Shown here: positions 63,226-64,000 of the stretch, one piece after another | Numbering within the stretch: position 1 is the first letter of the stretch | How the letters are laid out: every line of letters begins with the position of its first letter | NCBI RefSeq assembly: GCF_029351045.1 | Contig: NZ_JARKIN010000001.1 | Coordinates: 6,231,001-6,295,000 of the forward strand | Source: Streptomyces sp. WMMB303 | Lineage (GTDB): Bacteria > Actinomycetota > Actinomycetes > Streptomycetales > Streptomycetaceae | Length of the DNA: 64,000 nt | Direction: 5' to 3' | The notes under the pieces: model-generated | Told to the model about the DNA's origin: nothing | The model's input: the letters and a program-made list of their open reading frames with translations, nothing else | Databases searched by the model: none | Translations under genes and position numbers: made by a program

Positions 63226-64000
63226 TCAGGCCGTCACGTCGCGACTGGTGAAGGCGGCCCACGCCGCCGAGCCGAAGAGTGCCGTGTAGAGGGCCTGCAC
63301 TCCGAGGTTCTTCAGGATGTCGTCCCAGTAGACGGGGTCCCGCAGCAGGTCGGCGAAGCTGAGCCAGTAGTGCGGGAACAGGTACGGATGGAACGCGTCC
63401 AGTTGCGGGATGGCGTTGAGGATCTGCACCGTGATCAGCAGCCCGACCGTGGTGGCCATGGCGGCGATGCCGCTGTTGGTGAGGGACGACACGAACAGTC
63501 CGAGCGCCGCCAGACCGAGCAGGCTGCCGGCGACCAGCACGGCGATGGCCCCCGCGCGCAGCAGCCCCTCTCCGAAGGAGACCGCGGTGCCGGACAGCAG
63601 GGTGACCTCTCCGGTGGGGAAGAGCAGCGCTCCGGTCGCCAGCGCGGCGACCGCCACCGTCAGCGTCGCGGCCAGGCAGAAGGCCACCACCGTGGTCAGC
63701 TTCGCCAGCAGCAGCCGGGTACGGCCCGCCGGGGCGACCAGCAGATAGCGCAGGGTGCCCGCGCCTGCCTCTCCGGCCACCGCGTCCCCGGCCACCACAC
63801 CGACCGCCATCGGCAGGAAGAACGGCAGCGTGGCGGCGAGCGAGGTGAACACCAGGAACAGCCCGTTGTTGGTCACCTGGGAGATGAAGGCCGGGCCCTC
63901 TCCGCCGCCGGACCCGACCGACCCGCCGTCGCTGGTCTCGACCTTCACCGCGATCCCGACCAGCACCGGGACGGCCGCCAGCACGCCCAGCAGCGCCAGG
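63226..64000 (-). CDS. ABC-2-type transporter permease (5' end beyond window)
   Basis: About 258 residues are visible; the N-terminus lies past base 64000. Six hydrophobic segments are seen, with GDAVAGEAGAGTLRYLLVAP (the cytoplasmic coupling region typical of NosY/ABC-2 permeases), AKLTTVVAFCLAATLTVAVA, LAALGLFVSSLTNSGIAAMA and a C-terminal TALFGSAAWAAFTSRDVTA. Presumably partnered with an ATPase gene outside the window. Substrate unknown. Convergent with rarD. Confidence 0.88.
   Translation of the reverse strand, partial: LALLGVLAAVPVLVGIAVKVETSDGGSVGSGGGEGPAFISQVTNNGLFLVFTSLAATLPFFLPMAVGVVAGDAVAGEAGAGTLRYLLVAPAGRTRLLLAKLTTVVAFCLAATLTVAVAALATGALLFPTGEVTLLSGTAVSFGEGLLRAGAIAVLVAGSLLGLAALGLFVSSLTNSGIAAMATTVGLLITVQILNAIPQLDAFHPYLFPHYWLSFADLLRDPVYWDDILKNLGVQALYTALFGSAAWAAFTSRDVTA

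Overview
The window looks like the conserved core of a Streptomyces (or very close Streptomycetaceae) chromosome. GC content is very high, GTG starts and four-base stop/start overlaps are frequent, and the gene order matches the core arm of the genus: rplK-rplA, a lipoprotein gene, rplJ-rplL, rpoB-rpoC, rpsL-rpsG-fusA-tuf. These are flanked by secE-nusG, tRNA-Trp, an aspartate aminotransferase, adenosine deaminase, murB, two MaoC-type dehydratase genes, rpmG, a second partial nuo operon and a korAB-type 2-oxoacid:ferredoxin oxidoreductase. No complete mobile element, prophage, CRISPR array or rRNA operon was seen.

Bases 1-10.3 kb are accessory. A TetR gene faces an azoreductase plus small multidrug-resistance (SMR) operon across two perfect palindromes with the same half-site. 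Next come two gene remnants lying head to head, a small membrane protein gene, and a decayed anti-sigma-factor-like ATPase gene broken by two short tandem duplications. Then follow a proline-rich winged-helix protein, a VOC-fold protein, an epoxide-hydrolase-like enzyme divergent from an XRE-cupin regulator, a membrane-anchored glutaredoxin-like protein, and a lipoprotein plus secreted protein pair with lower-GC codon use.

Bases 10.4-17.2 kb carry panD and a polysaccharide locus that I read as beta-glucan utilisation. It contains a LacI regulator, a DUF1996 secreted protein translationally coupled to a secreted TIM-barrel glycosidase with a discoidin domain, and a divergent Tat-exported GH55-like protein. 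A matching AGAGCGCTC-type palindrome lies in front of each of the three transcription units. At the two enzyme promoters it sits at the expected transcription start.

Bases 17.3-36.5 kb are the ribosomal protein, elongation factor and RNA polymerase block, all on the minus strand. It has recognisable terminators, an rpsL promoter and a ribosomal protein L10 leader. Bases 36.8-48.1 kb hold housekeeping metabolism, four tRNAs in total with tRNA-Trp (Trp, Met, Thr, Tyr), YajQ, HtpX and YccF.

Bases 48.3-61.8 kb hold a partial complex I operon, nuoABC-HIJKLMN without nuoD, E, F or G. It is divergent from korAB, which suggests ferredoxin from 2-oxoacid oxidation as the electron source for a membrane proton pump. 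The window ends with a RarD-type transporter and a truncated ABC-2-type permease gene.
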